DNA of 64,000 nt from an uncultured Paenibacillus sp. (GTDB lineage Bacteria > Bacillota > Bacilli > Paenibacillales > Paenibacillaceae), in NCBI GenBank assembly GCA_937895345.1, contig CALAWP010000005.1, forward strand, positions 1 through 64,000, read 5' to 3'. The notes under the pieces are model-generated. The model saw only the letters and a program-made list of their open reading frames with translations. It made no database searches and was not told the origin of the DNA. Below are positions 8,097 through 17,104 of the stretch, in pieces. The position numbers were made by a program, and so were the translations under genes. Position 1 is the first letter of the stretch. Every line of letters begins with the position of its first letter.

Positions 8097-9116
8097 CTAC
8101 AGCACAACTCTCGTCCGCGTTTCCGCCGATTGCAGGCAAGCGTCGATCGCTCTCATGTTGTTCACGGCATCCTGCGGGCTGAATCGGAGAGGCTCTTCGC
8201 CGGTCACCGCCCTCGCAAGCGCGTCCGCCTGCGCGGAATAAGCGTTGACGTCCGGAACCTCCACGGTACGGCGCTCGCCGCGGGCGTGCACATAGAAATT
8301 GCCGCTGCCGGGGTCCGGAGTGATGAAGGCGGATGGAACCTCGATGACGCCGTCGGAGCCGAGCACCTCGAGCGGATTGCGGAAAGCCGACCACATGCCG
8401 CAATCAAACGTCAGCGACACGCCTCCCTCGAACTCGAGCAGGCCGGACGCCATCATATCGACGTTGTCATGCTCCTGCGAAAATTGCGCCTGCACCGTAA
8501 CCGCTTCCGGCTCCTTGCCCAGCAGCAGCCTTGCCGCGCTGATCGGATAGCAGCCGACGTCGTAAATGGAGCCGCCGCCCCAGGCTTTGCGGAAGCGGAC
8601 ATTGCCGGCAGCCTTGGCGTTGTTGAACGTAAACGCGCTGCGGATGCCCCTCACCTCGCCGATTTCGCCGGACGCGATAATGTCGCGGATCTTGTCGTAG
8701 CGGGGATGGCAGCGGTACATAAACGCCTCGGCCATCGTGACGCCCGCTTTCGCGCAAGCTTCCGCCATTTCCTCCGCCTCGCGGGCGTTCAGGGCAAGCG
8801 GCTTCTCGCACAAAATATGCTTGCCCGCCTCCGCCGCCCGTATCGTCCACTCCCGATGCAAATGATTCGGCAGCGGGATGTAGACGACGTCGATGGACGG
8901 GTCCTCCAGCAGCTCTTCATAGCTGCCGTATACCGTCGGAATATCCAGCTGCTCGGCCGTTTCCTTCGCTTTGCCGTAGTCGCGGCTGGCGATGGCCGCC
9001 ACCTCGTTCAGTTCGGAACCTTTCACTCCGGGAATGACCGCACGCTTGGCGATATTTGCGGCTCCCATAATGCCCCATTTCAATTTTCCGTTTGCCACGC
9101 TACTCAACTCCATCAT
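8097..9116 (-). CDS. Gfo/Idh/MocA family NAD(P) oxidoreductase
   Basis: Sugar or cyclitol dehydrogenase of the glucose-fructose oxidoreductase fold, 339 residues. An N-terminal Rossmann domain (GIMGAANIAKRAV) is followed by the family motif CEKPLALN near residue 100, whose lysine is catalytic, and by GSIYDVGCYPISA, which carries the DxGCY substrate motif. Two in-frame ATGs (9116, 9113) have no clear ribosome site; GTG at 9098 has GGAG nine bases upstream and may be the true start, shortening the protein by six residues. It is divergent from an AraC regulator that probably controls it. Confidence 0.88.
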   Translation of the reverse strand: MMELSSVANGKLKWGIMGAANIAKRAVIPGVKGSELNEVAAIASRDYGKAKETAEQLDIPTVYGSYEELLEDPSIDVVYIPLPNHLHREWTIRAAEAGKHILCEKPLALNAREAEEMAEACAKAGVTMAEAFMYRCHPRYDKIRDIIASGEIGEVRGIRSAFTFNNAKAAGNVRFRKAWGGGSIYDVGCYPISAARLLLGKEPEAVTVQAQFSQEHDNVDMMASGLLEFEGGVSLTFDCGMWSAFRNPLEVLGSDGVIEVPSAFITPDPGSGNFYVHARGERRTVEVPDVNAYSAQADALARAVTGEEPLRFSPQDAVNNMRAIDACLQSAETRTRVVL

Positions 9117-9221
9117 CAGGATATAATACTATATTGTGATTATAGTTCGACTGATTTAAAATGAAAATGACATTATTTTGAGACTATATATAACAATATT
9201 GTCCTCGGGAGTAGATGTTGA

Positions 9222-10076
9222 ATGAACCGCCAAAGCATGCTTCTGACATTGCCTCACTGCCCCTACTTTTGCTTTCCGGAATCGGTCGGCCATTACGTCC
9301 GGCACGCCGGACACGACGTTTCCCGCAAAGCGAATGCGCTGAACAACTTCAACATCCATTACGTCGTATCCGGCAAAGGGCATGTCGAGATCGACGGCGA
9401 GGCGCATGAGCTCGGTCCCGGCGACGCGGTACTGTATTTCCCTCTTCAGAGGCAGCGCTACTACAGCAGCGGCGACGACCCGTGGGACGTTCGCTGGGTC
9501 CACTTTTACGGAGACGGGCTGCAGGAATATATGATCCGCCGGGGCATGCACCGAAGCCAGCTATGGTCGCTCCGGCCGTCCGCCGAGTGGGAGCAGGCGC
9601 ACGAAAAGCTGCTTGCCGAAGCGGAAGCTTGGCGCATGCTGCGCCCGCACCGCCTGTCGGCGCTGACCTATTCCTTGCTCGCCATTTTCGCGGAACAAGC
9701 GGTTCCTTGGACCGGCAATCCGTCCTCCGCCGCGGCCGGCCGCATACGGGAGCTGCTGCCCCTCATGCAGGCGGAGGCGGTTCAGCCGTTCTCCCTGGAC
9801 AGATGGGCGAAGCTGGCCGGCGTCAGCACGCATCATTTTTGCAAGCTGTTCCGCCGGACGATGGAAATGACGCCGATGGATTTCGTTACCCGCTGCCGCC
9901 TGCAAACGGCAAAGCAATGGCTGCTGGAAAGGCGTTCCGACACGATCGGCCGAATCGCCGCGGAAGCGGGCTACCCGAGCGTCAGTTATTTTAATAAACG
10001 GTTTATGGAGCACGAGGGGATGACGCCGACGGAATACAGGCAGTTGTTCGGCAAAGCGGCCGACGGGGAGAATTAG
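9222..10076 (+). CDS. AraC-family transcriptional regulator
   Basis: A 284-residue sugar-type AraC activator. The N-terminal cupin (about residues 35-110: VVSGKGHVEIDGEAHELGPG) is a ligand-sensing domain; the C-terminal two-HTH domain holds LAGVSTHHFCKLFRRT and IAAEAGYPSVSYFNKRF followed by the hallmark GMTPTEYR. It is divergent from the Gfo/Idh oxidoreductase gene across a 105-base AT-rich gap, which suggests it regulates that gene and the following aldo/keto reductase. The ligand is unknown. Confidence 0.88.
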   Translation: MNRQSMLLTLPHCPYFCFPESVGHYVRHAGHDVSRKANALNNFNIHYVVSGKGHVEIDGEAHELGPGDAVLYFPLQRQRYYSSGDDPWDVRWVHFYGDGLQEYMIRRGMHRSQLWSLRPSAEWEQAHEKLLAEAEAWRMLRPHRLSALTYSLLAIFAEQAVPWTGNPSSAAAGRIRELLPLMQAEAVQPFSLDRWAKLAGVSTHHFCKLFRRTMEMTPMDFVTRCRLQTAKQWLLERRSDTIGRIAAEAGYPSVSYFNKRFMEHEGMTPTEYRQLFGKAADGEN

Positions 10077-10135
10077 AGAGGACAGTCGGGAGAAATAAGC
10101 CGGCCAAACGCCGACGGAGCCGGCCGGCTCCGGGC

Positions 10136-10566
10136 TTAGTCGCGCCGCTCCGGATATTTCTCCCGCAAAAACGCGACCGATTGCGCGATCATCCGCTTCA
10201 GCACATCCAGGTCGATGTCCGCCGCCTTGCTGACATAAACGCAGGCCGCACCCGTCGTATGCTTGCCCAATTGCCGAAGCAGCTCGTCCCGTCCGGGATC
10301 TCCGGGAGCAAAGTAAAGGCTGATCTTGGCTTTCCGGGGCGAAAGCCGACCAGCGGCGCGTCGCCTTCGTGGCCGGACGCATACCGGTAATGATACGAGC
10401 CGAAGCCGATAATGCTCGTCCCCCACATCTTCGGCTCGTACCCCGTCGTTTCTTCAAACAGCGCAAGCAGCCGGTAGGCGTCCTCCTTCTTGCGGGCGTT
10501 GTCGATGTCCTCGATAAAGGCGATGACGCTTTCGTCCGTTTCTTTCGTTTTTTGCTCGTATGCCAT
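10136..10566 (-). pseudogene. DUF1801 protein, single-base frameshift
   Basis: The N-terminal reading frame starts at 10566 behind AGGAGG (MAYEQKTKETDESV...), and runs through GTSIIGFGSYHYRY to GDAPLVGF. The rest of the domain (SPRKAKISLYFAPGD ... LGKHTTGAACVYVSKAADID) continues in another frame. Restoring one T in the T-run (plus-strand A-run 10342-10344) joins the frames into a complete DUF1801 protein of about 143 residues. The family has no firm function. This is either a recent natural frameshift or a sequencing error in a homopolymer. The codon pattern after the shift still looks intact, so decay is recent at most. Confidence 0.85.
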
Positions 10567-10632
10567 CGGAATACCTCCTGTTCGCTTCGGCTGCGCAGGC
10601 CGCAGCAGCCGTCTGCAGAAAGTATTATACCA

Positions 10633-12201
10633 TCAAGTGCGCGCCTTTCGTTGAAAGAACGACAGCTTCTTCTTTTCCCTATGCTTGTCCGCCGTTTTGT
10701 CCGCTTTGGGGCTTGCGGAGCGGCCGGCCCTGTCGCGTTCGGCATGGAACGACTTCAGCAAGCCGATCGTCATGACGATCAGAATGAGACCGAGCGGCAA
10801 AGCGCTGACGATAATCGCGGTCTGAAAGCCCGGAAGTCCTCCCGACGCCAGCAATACGGCCGCTGAGGCCGATAGGATAATTCCCCAAATAAATATGACG
10901 GCGGTGGACGGCTGCAGGCTTCCGTTCGTCGTTTGCATGCCCAGAACAAACGTTGCGGAATCCGCCGACGTAATAAAAAACATCGCAATCAAAAATAACG
11001 TTACGATCGTAAGCAGCAGCGTGAGAGGCAAGTGCTCGTAGACATAGAACAACGCCGTCTCCAGGCTTTGCCCCGAGACATTCAGGCCAAGGTTGTATTC
11101 CATATGGATGGCCGTGCCGCCAAAGACGGCAAACCATATTGCGCAGACAACAGTTGGAATAATCAGAACCGCGACGACAAACTCCCGTACGGTTCTCCCT
11201 TTCGATACGCGCGCGATAAACGTGCCGACAAAAGGAGCCCAGGCGATCCACCATGCCCAGTAAAAAATCGTCCAAGCCTGCAGCCACGCCGCGGTTTGCG
11301 GATTGAAAGGAGCGAGCCGGGTGCCCATTACAATCATGTTTTGCACGTATTCGCCAAAGGTCGTCGTCAGCAAATCGAGCAAAAATACCGTAGGCGCCAG
11401 AACAAACATCAGGATCAGCAGCAGTACCGCCAAGCCCATGTTGGCATTGCTTAAATATTTGATGCCGCGTTTTACGCCGGTGCCCGCCGATGCGATAAAC
11501 AGCACGGTAACGATCGCGATAATGATCATTTGAACGCCCAGATTGTTCGGCAAGCCGGTCAAATACTGCAGCCCGCTGTTGATTTGCGAGGCGCCCAGTC
11601 CGAGCGAGGCGGCTACCCCGAACAGCGTGGCCATAACGGCCACCGTGTCGATTACCGTCCCGAGCGGACCTTTGATCCGGTCGCCCAACAGCGGATACAG
11701 CGTGACGCTGATCAGTCCCGGAAGCCCCTTGCGGAATTTGTAGTAGGCCAGCGACAGCGCAATGACCGCATAGATGGCCCAGGCATGAAATCCCCAATGC
11801 AAATAAGTATACCGAAGGGCGGTTCTGGCCGCTTCCCCCGTCCCTCCTTCGCCGACCGGCGGGCTCGCAAAGTGGGAAATGGGCTCGGATACGCCGAAAA
11901 ACATCAGCCCGATCCCCATCCCTGCGCTGAACAGCATCGCAAACCAGGTCGGACGATTGAAATCGGGCTTGTCCTCCTCTTTGCCCAGCTTGATATTGCC
12001 GTAACGGCTGAAGACAAGGAACAATGCGAAGAAAAGAAAATACGTCGCCGACAATTGAAAAAACCAGCCGAAGTTTTGAAGGAAAAACGACTGCAGTACG
12101 TTCATCGTCGCTTTAAGCCCTTCCGGCCAAACGGCCCCCCACAGCACGAAAATTCCGGATAAGACCAAAGAAATCCAAAATACGCGCGTCACATTTTTCA
12201 T
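10633..12201 (-). CDS. BCCT-family betaine/carnitine/choline transporter
   Basis: Membrane symporter for compatible solutes of the betaine-carnitine-choline transporter family (OpuD/BetP type), 522 residues with about 12 membrane segments. The family core is clear: MFSAGMGIGLMFFGVSEPI, YLHWGFHAWAIYA with the aromatic box, and the signature WAWWIAWAPFVGTFIARVSKG. The cytoplasmic basic C-terminal tail (ERDRAGRSASPKADKTADKHREKKK) resembles osmosensing tails. ATG 12201 was chosen for the AGGAGG eleven bases upstream; the track start at 12237 adds 12 acidic residues. Preceded by a perfect 48-bp palindrome. Which solute is carried cannot be read from sequence. Confidence 0.9.
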   Translation of the reverse strand: MKNVTRVFWISLVLSGIFVLWGAVWPEGLKATMNVLQSFFLQNFGWFFQLSATYFLFFALFLVFSRYGNIKLGKEEDKPDFNRPTWFAMLFSAGMGIGLMFFGVSEPISHFASPPVGEGGTGEAARTALRYTYLHWGFHAWAIYAVIALSLAYYKFRKGLPGLISVTLYPLLGDRIKGPLGTVIDTVAVMATLFGVAASLGLGASQINSGLQYLTGLPNNLGVQMIIIAIVTVLFIASAGTGVKRGIKYLSNANMGLAVLLLILMFVLAPTVFLLDLLTTTFGEYVQNMIVMGTRLAPFNPQTAAWLQAWTIFYWAWWIAWAPFVGTFIARVSKGRTVREFVVAVLIIPTVVCAIWFAVFGGTAIHMEYNLGLNVSGQSLETALFYVYEHLPLTLLLTIVTLFLIAMFFITSADSATFVLGMQTTNGSLQPSTAVIFIWGIILSASAAVLLASGGLPGFQTAIIVSALPLGLILIVMTIGLLKSFHAERDRAGRSASPKADKTADKHREKKKLSFFQRKART

Positions 12202-12255
12202 ACCGGACTCAGCCTCCTCTTCATCCAGTTTTTTCACATTGCGCGCGAATTATGT

Positions 12256-12303
12256 ACGCCAAGCCATAAACTTCGCCGCGCGGCGAAGTTTATGGCTTGG
12301 CGT
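12256..12303. repeat. Perfect 48-bp palindrome
   Basis: Bases 12256-12303 equal their own reverse complement without a mismatch, centred on GCGC at 12278-12281, with arms beginning ACGCCAAGCCATAAACTTCG. It lies between the end of the epimerase gene and the start of the BCCT gene. On neither strand does a proper T-tract follow, so it is not a standard terminator, though it could end the ugd-epimerase transcript. Confidence 0.9.
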
Positions 12304-12311
12304 TTATTTCT

Positions 12312-13250
12312 CTACATCAAGCTTTGAACATATTCGATTTCCCGCTTCAATCCTTCGTCCAGCCCGGTCTTCGGCGAATAGCCGAGCAGCTTCCGGGCTT
12401 TGGATATATCTGCCCACGTATGCATCGGCTCCCCCTTCAGCCCCCCGGCCCGGATCGTATGCGCCCGCAAGCCGGTCAGCTTCTCCAGCTTGGCGATCAC
12501 GTCCCGGATCGTCGCCCGTTCCGTTCCGCCAATGTTGATCGTCTCCCCAACCAGGTCCGGTTGGTCCCCGGCCGCAAACGTCGCCGCCACGCAATCGTCC
12601 ACATAGGTAAAATCTCTGGACTGCCGCCCGTCGCCGTAAAGGGTGATCGGACGGCCGTTCAGCAGCTGCCGGATAAACCGGTGGAACGCCATGTCCTCCC
12701 GCTGACGCGGCCCGTATACGGTAAAATACCGCAATACGACGACGGGAACGCCTTCGTTGCGCCGATACACATGACACAGCTGCTCTCCCGTGAACTTCGT
12801 CACGCCGTACGGCGACAGCGGCGAAGGAACGGCCTCCTCGGAAACCATCCCGGCCTGATCGCCGTAAACGGACGAAGTCGAAGCGTAGATCAGCCTTCGA
12901 ATGCGCGTCCCCTTGCACGCCTCCAGCAGCCGCTGCGTAGCGCCGATGTTGCTGCGCATGTAAGCTTCAAAATCGGAGCCCCAGCTGCTTCTTACTCCCG
13001 GTATGCCGGCCAAATGATATACGACGTCCGCTCCTTCCAGCAACGCGCTCCAATCCATATCCGCCATGTCGCGCTCTACGAGCGAGAACCGGGGATGGGC
13101 GAGCGCTTCCGTCAAATGTCTCGTCTGAATCCGCCGCAGCTCTTCCCTCACCAGCGCGTCTACGCCGGCAACTTCATGGCCGGCCTCCAGCAGCCTGTCG
13201 CATAAATGCGAGCCGATAAATCCGGCCGCTCCCGTGACGACGATTCTCAT
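12312..13250 (-). CDS. NAD-dependent nucleotide-sugar epimerase
   Basis: Extended-SDR nucleotide-sugar epimerase, 312 residues. The dinucleotide motif GAAGFIGSHLCDRL opens the protein; the active site is Ser/Thr in YASTSSVYG and Tyr/Lys in YGVTK. Its ATG overlaps the stop of the UDP-glucose dehydrogenase gene by 4 bases (ATGA), so translation is probably coupled. This makes UDP-glucuronate the likely substrate, with UDP-galacturonate as the likely product (inference from the operon). Such sugars feed capsular polysaccharide, exopolysaccharide or teichuronic acid. Confidence 0.85.
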   Translation of the reverse strand: MRIVVTGAAGFIGSHLCDRLLEAGHEVAGVDALVREELRRIQTRHLTEALAHPRFSLVERDMADMDWSALLEGADVVYHLAGIPGVRSSWGSDFEAYMRSNIGATQRLLEACKGTRIRRLIYASTSSVYGDQAGMVSEEAVPSPLSPYGVTKFTGEQLCHVYRRNEGVPVVVLRYFTVYGPRQREDMAFHRFIRQLLNGRPITLYGDGRQSRDFTYVDDCVAATFAAGDQPDLVGETINIGGTERATIRDVIAKLEKLTGLRAHTIRAGGLKGEPMHTWADISKARKLLGYSPKTGLDEGLKREIEYVQSLM

Positions 13251-14530
13251 GGCCGACCGACTCCCGCATAACGAAGTCCCGCCTGCTCCACCATTCTCCG
13301 GTCCAACACGTTGCGTCCATCCAATATCGTTATGCCGCGCATCCGCGCCTTCACTTCCTTCCAATCGCTTTCAACAAATTGCCGCCATCCCGTCGCAATG
13401 ACGAGAGCGTCGGCTCCCTCCGCCGCCTCCAGCGCCGACCCGCGCCAAGCAACGCCCTCTATCCGGGGCGAGACGAGCGGATCGAACGCCTGTACGGCGC
13501 AGCCCGTACGTCTTAGCCGGCCGATGAGGGCGATAGCTTGCGATTCCCGGATGTCGTCCGTATTTTCCTTGAACGAGGCTCCCCATACGGCTATGACCGA
13601 CACCGGAGAAAGCGGCCCGATCGATTGCTCCAGCTTCGCGACGTAGACATCGGGCTGCGTGGCGTTGACGCGTTCCGCCGAACGGAGCAGCTCCATGTCA
13701 ATGCCCCGCACAGAGGCGGCTCCGATCAGCGCGCTCACGTCCTTGGGCAGGCACGAGCCGCCGTAACCGATGCCCGCCTGCAAAAATTTGCCGCCGATTC
13801 TGCCGTCCATGCCAACGCCTTCGGCAACCTTGACGATATCGGCGCCAAACGCTTCGCAAGCCCTCGCCAATTCGTTCACGAACGACAGCTTGACGGCAAG
13901 AAACGCGTTGGAGCCGTATTTGATCAGTTCGGCGTCCGTTCTCCCCGTTACCAGCACCGGCGCCTCGATGCCGTTGTACAATTCGCGCACGCGTCCGGCG
14001 GCTTCGGCATTGGACGCTCCGATGACGATCCGGTCGGGGTGAAAGGAATCGTGCAGCGCCGTGCCTTCCCGCAAAAATTCCGGGTTGGACACGACGTCGA
14101 AACGGTCTGCCGGCACTCCGTTTTCGAGCATAAACGATTCGGCCCAGTCCCCGGTGCCGGGCGGAACCGTGCTTTTGATTACGATCGTTTTGCGATCGCC
14201 TATCTCCGAGCATATATCGAGCAATACGTTTCTAACATGCGACAAATCGGCGCTGCCGTCCTCGGCCGGAGGCGTGCCGACGGCGATCATGACCAGCTCG
14301 TGTCCGGCGATGCCGGCCATAACGTCCGTGCCGAACGACAACGTGCCGCCCAGCCTGTGACGGGCGACCAGCTCCTCCAGCCCCGGCTCGTAGATCGGAA
14401 CGGTTCCGTCATTTAATGCGTCGATCTTCCGTTGATCGAGGTCGACGCATCGGACCTTATGGCCGAGCTCCGCCAGGACCGCCGCCGTCGTCAGTCCTAC
14501 ATATCCCGCTCCCGCAATGCAAATGTTCAT
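13247..14530 (-). CDS. ugd: UDP-glucose 6-dehydrogenase
   Basis: Oxidises UDP-glucose to UDP-glucuronate with two NAD+. The 427-residue protein has the N-terminal GAGYVGLTTAAVLAELGH NAD site, the KSTVPPGTG loop near residue 118 and the catalytic cysteine in YGGSCLPKDVSALI near residue 258. The C-terminal UDP-binding domain contains WGASFKENTDDIRES. It leads a two-gene operon with the epimerase. GGAGAGG lies ten bases before the ATG. B. subtilis TuaD is the closest named type I can recall; no other teichuronic acid genes are nearby. Confidence 0.93.
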   Translation of the reverse strand: MNICIAGAGYVGLTTAAVLAELGHKVRCVDLDQRKIDALNDGTVPIYEPGLEELVARHRLGGTLSFGTDVMAGIAGHELVMIAVGTPPAEDGSADLSHVRNVLLDICSEIGDRKTIVIKSTVPPGTGDWAESFMLENGVPADRFDVVSNPEFLREGTALHDSFHPDRIVIGASNAEAAGRVRELYNGIEAPVLVTGRTDAELIKYGSNAFLAVKLSFVNELARACEAFGADIVKVAEGVGMDGRIGGKFLQAGIGYGGSCLPKDVSALIGAASVRGIDMELLRSAERVNATQPDVYVAKLEQSIGPLSPVSVIAVWGASFKENTDDIRESQAIALIGRLRRTGCAVQAFDPLVSPRIEGVAWRGSALEAAEGADALVIATGWRQFVESDWKEVKARMRGITILDGRNVLDRRMVEQAGLRYAGVGRP

Positions 14531-14757
14531 GTAGCCGCATCCTCTCCTGACAACATGCTGTAAACTATCATGTGCGGAGCGGTCGCAAGAAGAAACGGCG
14601 TTTATCGGGGTGCCCTTTACAAAACATTAGGAAAATCGCCTCGGTCGAGCCCGATTGCGGGGGGGACAAAGCAGCCGCGAATGCTTTATGGTAGAATGGC
14701 TGTAAACGTACAACTATCCCGGGCGGCCCGCTCCGCTCTTGCGCAAGGAGAAGAGGC

Positions 14758-16035
14758 ATGAAATCTGTCATCCGTACCGGAATCGTATTGGCTCTCGTCT
14801 GTTTGACGGCCGCAGGCTGCGGCAAAGGCGGCGCTCCCGCTCCAAGCGATGCGCCCCAAGGAAACCCGAACGCCGGCATTGGGCAGCCCTCCCGCGAACC
14901 GGACGAAGCGCCCGCCCCTTCCCCGACGGAAGCCGCCGATCCGATCGCGCGGCAAATCGACGGCATGACCGATGAACAGAAGATAGGCCAGCTGCTGATC
15001 GTCGGGCTGGAAGGCACGAAGATGGACGCCGATACCCGCAAAATGATTGAGGAGCACCGCGTCGGCGGGTTCATTCTGTACCGCGACAATATCGATTCGG
15101 CGGACCAGACCGTGCAGCTGCTCAACCAATTGAAGGCCGCCAACGGAGCGGAAGGCATCCCGCTGTGGCTAAGCGTCGACCAGGAGGGCGGACGCGTCAG
15201 CCGCATGCCGGCGGAGGTGGCGAAGACGCCTTCCGCCGGCGCGATCGGACAATACGGCGATCCGCAGCTGACTTACGACCTCGCCCTCGCCACGGGCGAG
15301 GCTCTCGCGGAGCTCGGCTTCAACCTGAACTTCGCGCCGGTGCTCGATATCGACAGCAATCCCGACAATCCGGTCATCGGGGACCGGTCGTTCGGGTCGG
15401 ACGCCGAAACGGTCATCCTGCATGGACTGGAAACGATGAACGGACTGCGAGCGGCGGGCGTCGCCCCGGTCGTCAAACATTTTCCCGGACATGGCGATAC
15501 GGACGTCGATTCGCACAAGGCGCTGCCCGTCGTCCGCAAATCGGTCGAACAGCTGCGCGAGCTTGAGCTTCAGCCGTTTGCCGAAGCGATCCGCGAAGGG
15601 GCGGACGCCGTCATGGTGGCCCATCTGCTTATACCCGCTCTGGACGAGCGTTACCCCGCATCCTTGTCGGAAGCGACGATTACCGGGCTGCTGCGCGGAG
15701 AGCTCGGCTTTGACGGCGTCGTCATGACGGACGATATGACGATGGGCGGCATCGTCAACGACTACGAGATCGGGGAGGCGGCGGTCTTGTCCGTTCTGGC
15801 GGGGACGGATATCGTATTGGTCGGACATGGGAACAAACGCCAGGAGGCCGTGCTGAACGCCTTGAAGGAAGCGGTCGACGACGGACGCATCAGCGAAGAA
15901 CGGCTCGACGAAAGCGTCGCCCGCGTGTTGAGGTTCAAAAAAAGCAACGGACTCGGCAGCGAGCCCGTTGCTTCGGCGGATGTGGACTCCATCAACGAAA
16001 CGATTCGTTTCGCCACGGAGAAGATGTTGCGCTAG
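14758..16035 (+). CDS. nagZ: Lipoprotein beta-N-acetylhexosaminidase, GH3
   Basis: Membrane-anchored GH3 enzyme that releases N-acetylglucosamine from muropeptides during wall recycling. A lipoprotein signal ends in the lipobox LTAAGC (Cys21), followed by a low-complexity Pro/Ala linker. The NagZ signature KHFPGHGDTDVDSHKALP carries the Asp-His general-acid dyad typical of NagZ, and the nucleophile is in VVMTDDMTMGG. At 425 residues it lacks the second beta-sandwich domain, as in Gram-negative NagZ, but keeps a C-terminal helical extension. AAGGAGAAGAGG precedes ATG 14758. Confidence 0.92.
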   Translation: MKSVIRTGIVLALVCLTAAGCGKGGAPAPSDAPQGNPNAGIGQPSREPDEAPAPSPTEAADPIARQIDGMTDEQKIGQLLIVGLEGTKMDADTRKMIEEHRVGGFILYRDNIDSADQTVQLLNQLKAANGAEGIPLWLSVDQEGGRVSRMPAEVAKTPSAGAIGQYGDPQLTYDLALATGEALAELGFNLNFAPVLDIDSNPDNPVIGDRSFGSDAETVILHGLETMNGLRAAGVAPVVKHFPGHGDTDVDSHKALPVVRKSVEQLRELELQPFAEAIREGADAVMVAHLLIPALDERYPASLSEATITGLLRGELGFDGVVMTDDMTMGGIVNDYEIGEAAVLSVLAGTDIVLVGHGNKRQEAVLNALKEAVDDGRISEERLDESVARVLRFKKSNGLGSEPVASADVDSINETIRFATEKMLR

Positions 16036-16063
16036 CCATCCAATTGACGGCATCAATGACAAA

Positions 16064-16104
16064 CGGGCCGCCTTCGACATGCTCGTCATGCCGGAGGCGG
16101 CCCG
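16064..16104. terminator. Hairpin between convergent nagZ and ROK kinase
   Basis: CGGGCCGCCT pairs with AGGCGGCCCG, and the inner CGACATG/CATGCCG continues the stem with one mismatch. It lies between two convergent genes. There is no T-tract on either strand, so its role as a bidirectional terminator is only probable. Confidence 0.5.
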
Positions 16105-16120
16105 CGCGGCCGTTATACGG

Positions 16121-17002
16121 TTAATTCGATTCGCGAAGAGCCCGCAAGCCAAGCGCCAACGCCCCGCTTAATCCCGCATTGTCGCCGAGTCCCGGCGGCA
16201 CGATGTAATGATCGATGCCTTCCTTGACCGGCAGGGCCTGCACATAACCGTTCAGAATCGTTTGGACCTGCTCCCGGATCATCGGAAACAGCTGCAGCTG
16301 ATGCATAACCCCGCCGCCCAAAATAATTTTTTTCGGCGACAGCAGCAGGATCGTGTTGGATACCGCTTGAGCAATGTAATAGGCTTCCAGCTTCCAGGCG
16401 GGATGATCCGGCGCCAGCTCGCTGCCTTTCATTCCCCATCTCCGTTCGATGGCGGGTCCCGCCGCTATCCCTTCCAGGCAATCTCCGTGATACGGGCAAA
16501 ATCCTTCATACTTGTCATCGGGATGCTTGCGTACGTACACATGGCCGCCCTCCGGATGCAGCATGCCGTGAATAAGCTTGCCTTCCGCATAGACGCCGAC
16601 TCCGACTCCCGTCCCGATCGTATAATAGACGCAGCTGTCGAGACCTTGGGCGCTGCCCCACGTCGCCTCGCCGAGCGCGGCGGCGTTGACGTCCGTGTCC
16701 CAGCCGAACGGCACGTCAAACCGCCGCTTCATCTCGCCCAAAAAGTCAAAGTTCGACCAGCCCGGCTTGGGCGTCGTCGTGACATGCCCGTACTGCGGGC
16801 TCGACGGATCGATATCGATCGGGCCGAACGTGCCGATGCCGATCGCTTCCGGCTGCTTGTCCTTGAAATAGTCCGCCATCCGCTCGATCGCCTCCGCCGG
16901 CTGCCCCGTCGGAAAGCTGATGCGGTCTGCAATGTCACCGTTTTCGTTGCCGATGCCGCAAACGATCTTCGTTCCGCCGGCTTCGATAGCCCCAATTCTC
17001 AT
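16121..17002 (-). CDS. ROK-family fructokinase
   Basis: Cytosolic sugar kinase of the ROK family, 293 residues, most like the zinc-containing fructokinases (GmuE/ScrK type). The ATP phosphate loop AIEAGGTKIVCGIG opens the protein; the catalytic Asp lies in WDTDVNAAALGEA; the ROK zinc site is HPEGGHVYVRKH plus CPYHGDCLEG, and the adenosine motif is ILGGGVMHQ. It would make fructose-6-phosphate for glycolysis. It stands alone with no transporter beside it. Confidence 0.88.
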   Translation of the reverse strand: MRIGAIEAGGTKIVCGIGNENGDIADRISFPTGQPAEAIERMADYFKDKQPEAIGIGTFGPIDIDPSSPQYGHVTTTPKPGWSNFDFLGEMKRRFDVPFGWDTDVNAAALGEATWGSAQGLDSCVYYTIGTGVGVGVYAEGKLIHGMLHPEGGHVYVRKHPDDKYEGFCPYHGDCLEGIAAGPAIERRWGMKGSELAPDHPAWKLEAYYIAQAVSNTILLLSPKKIILGGGVMHQLQLFPMIREQVQTILNGYVQALPVKEGIDHYIVPPGLGDNAGLSGALALGLRALRESN

Positions 17003-17104
17003 TATGCCGTTTTCCCCCTCTGTAACAGGCGATGCCTATGACGATTCACGGCCCATTATACCATAACCGAATGCCGGCATATAGAAGTTTTAACGAGCAT
17101 TCGG

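Noticed and set aside
7134..9164. 676-codon plus-strand frame opposite the aldo/keto reductase and Gfo/Idh genes
   Set aside because: It spans two genuine genes and their intergenic gap, has low-complexity composition and no ribosome site.
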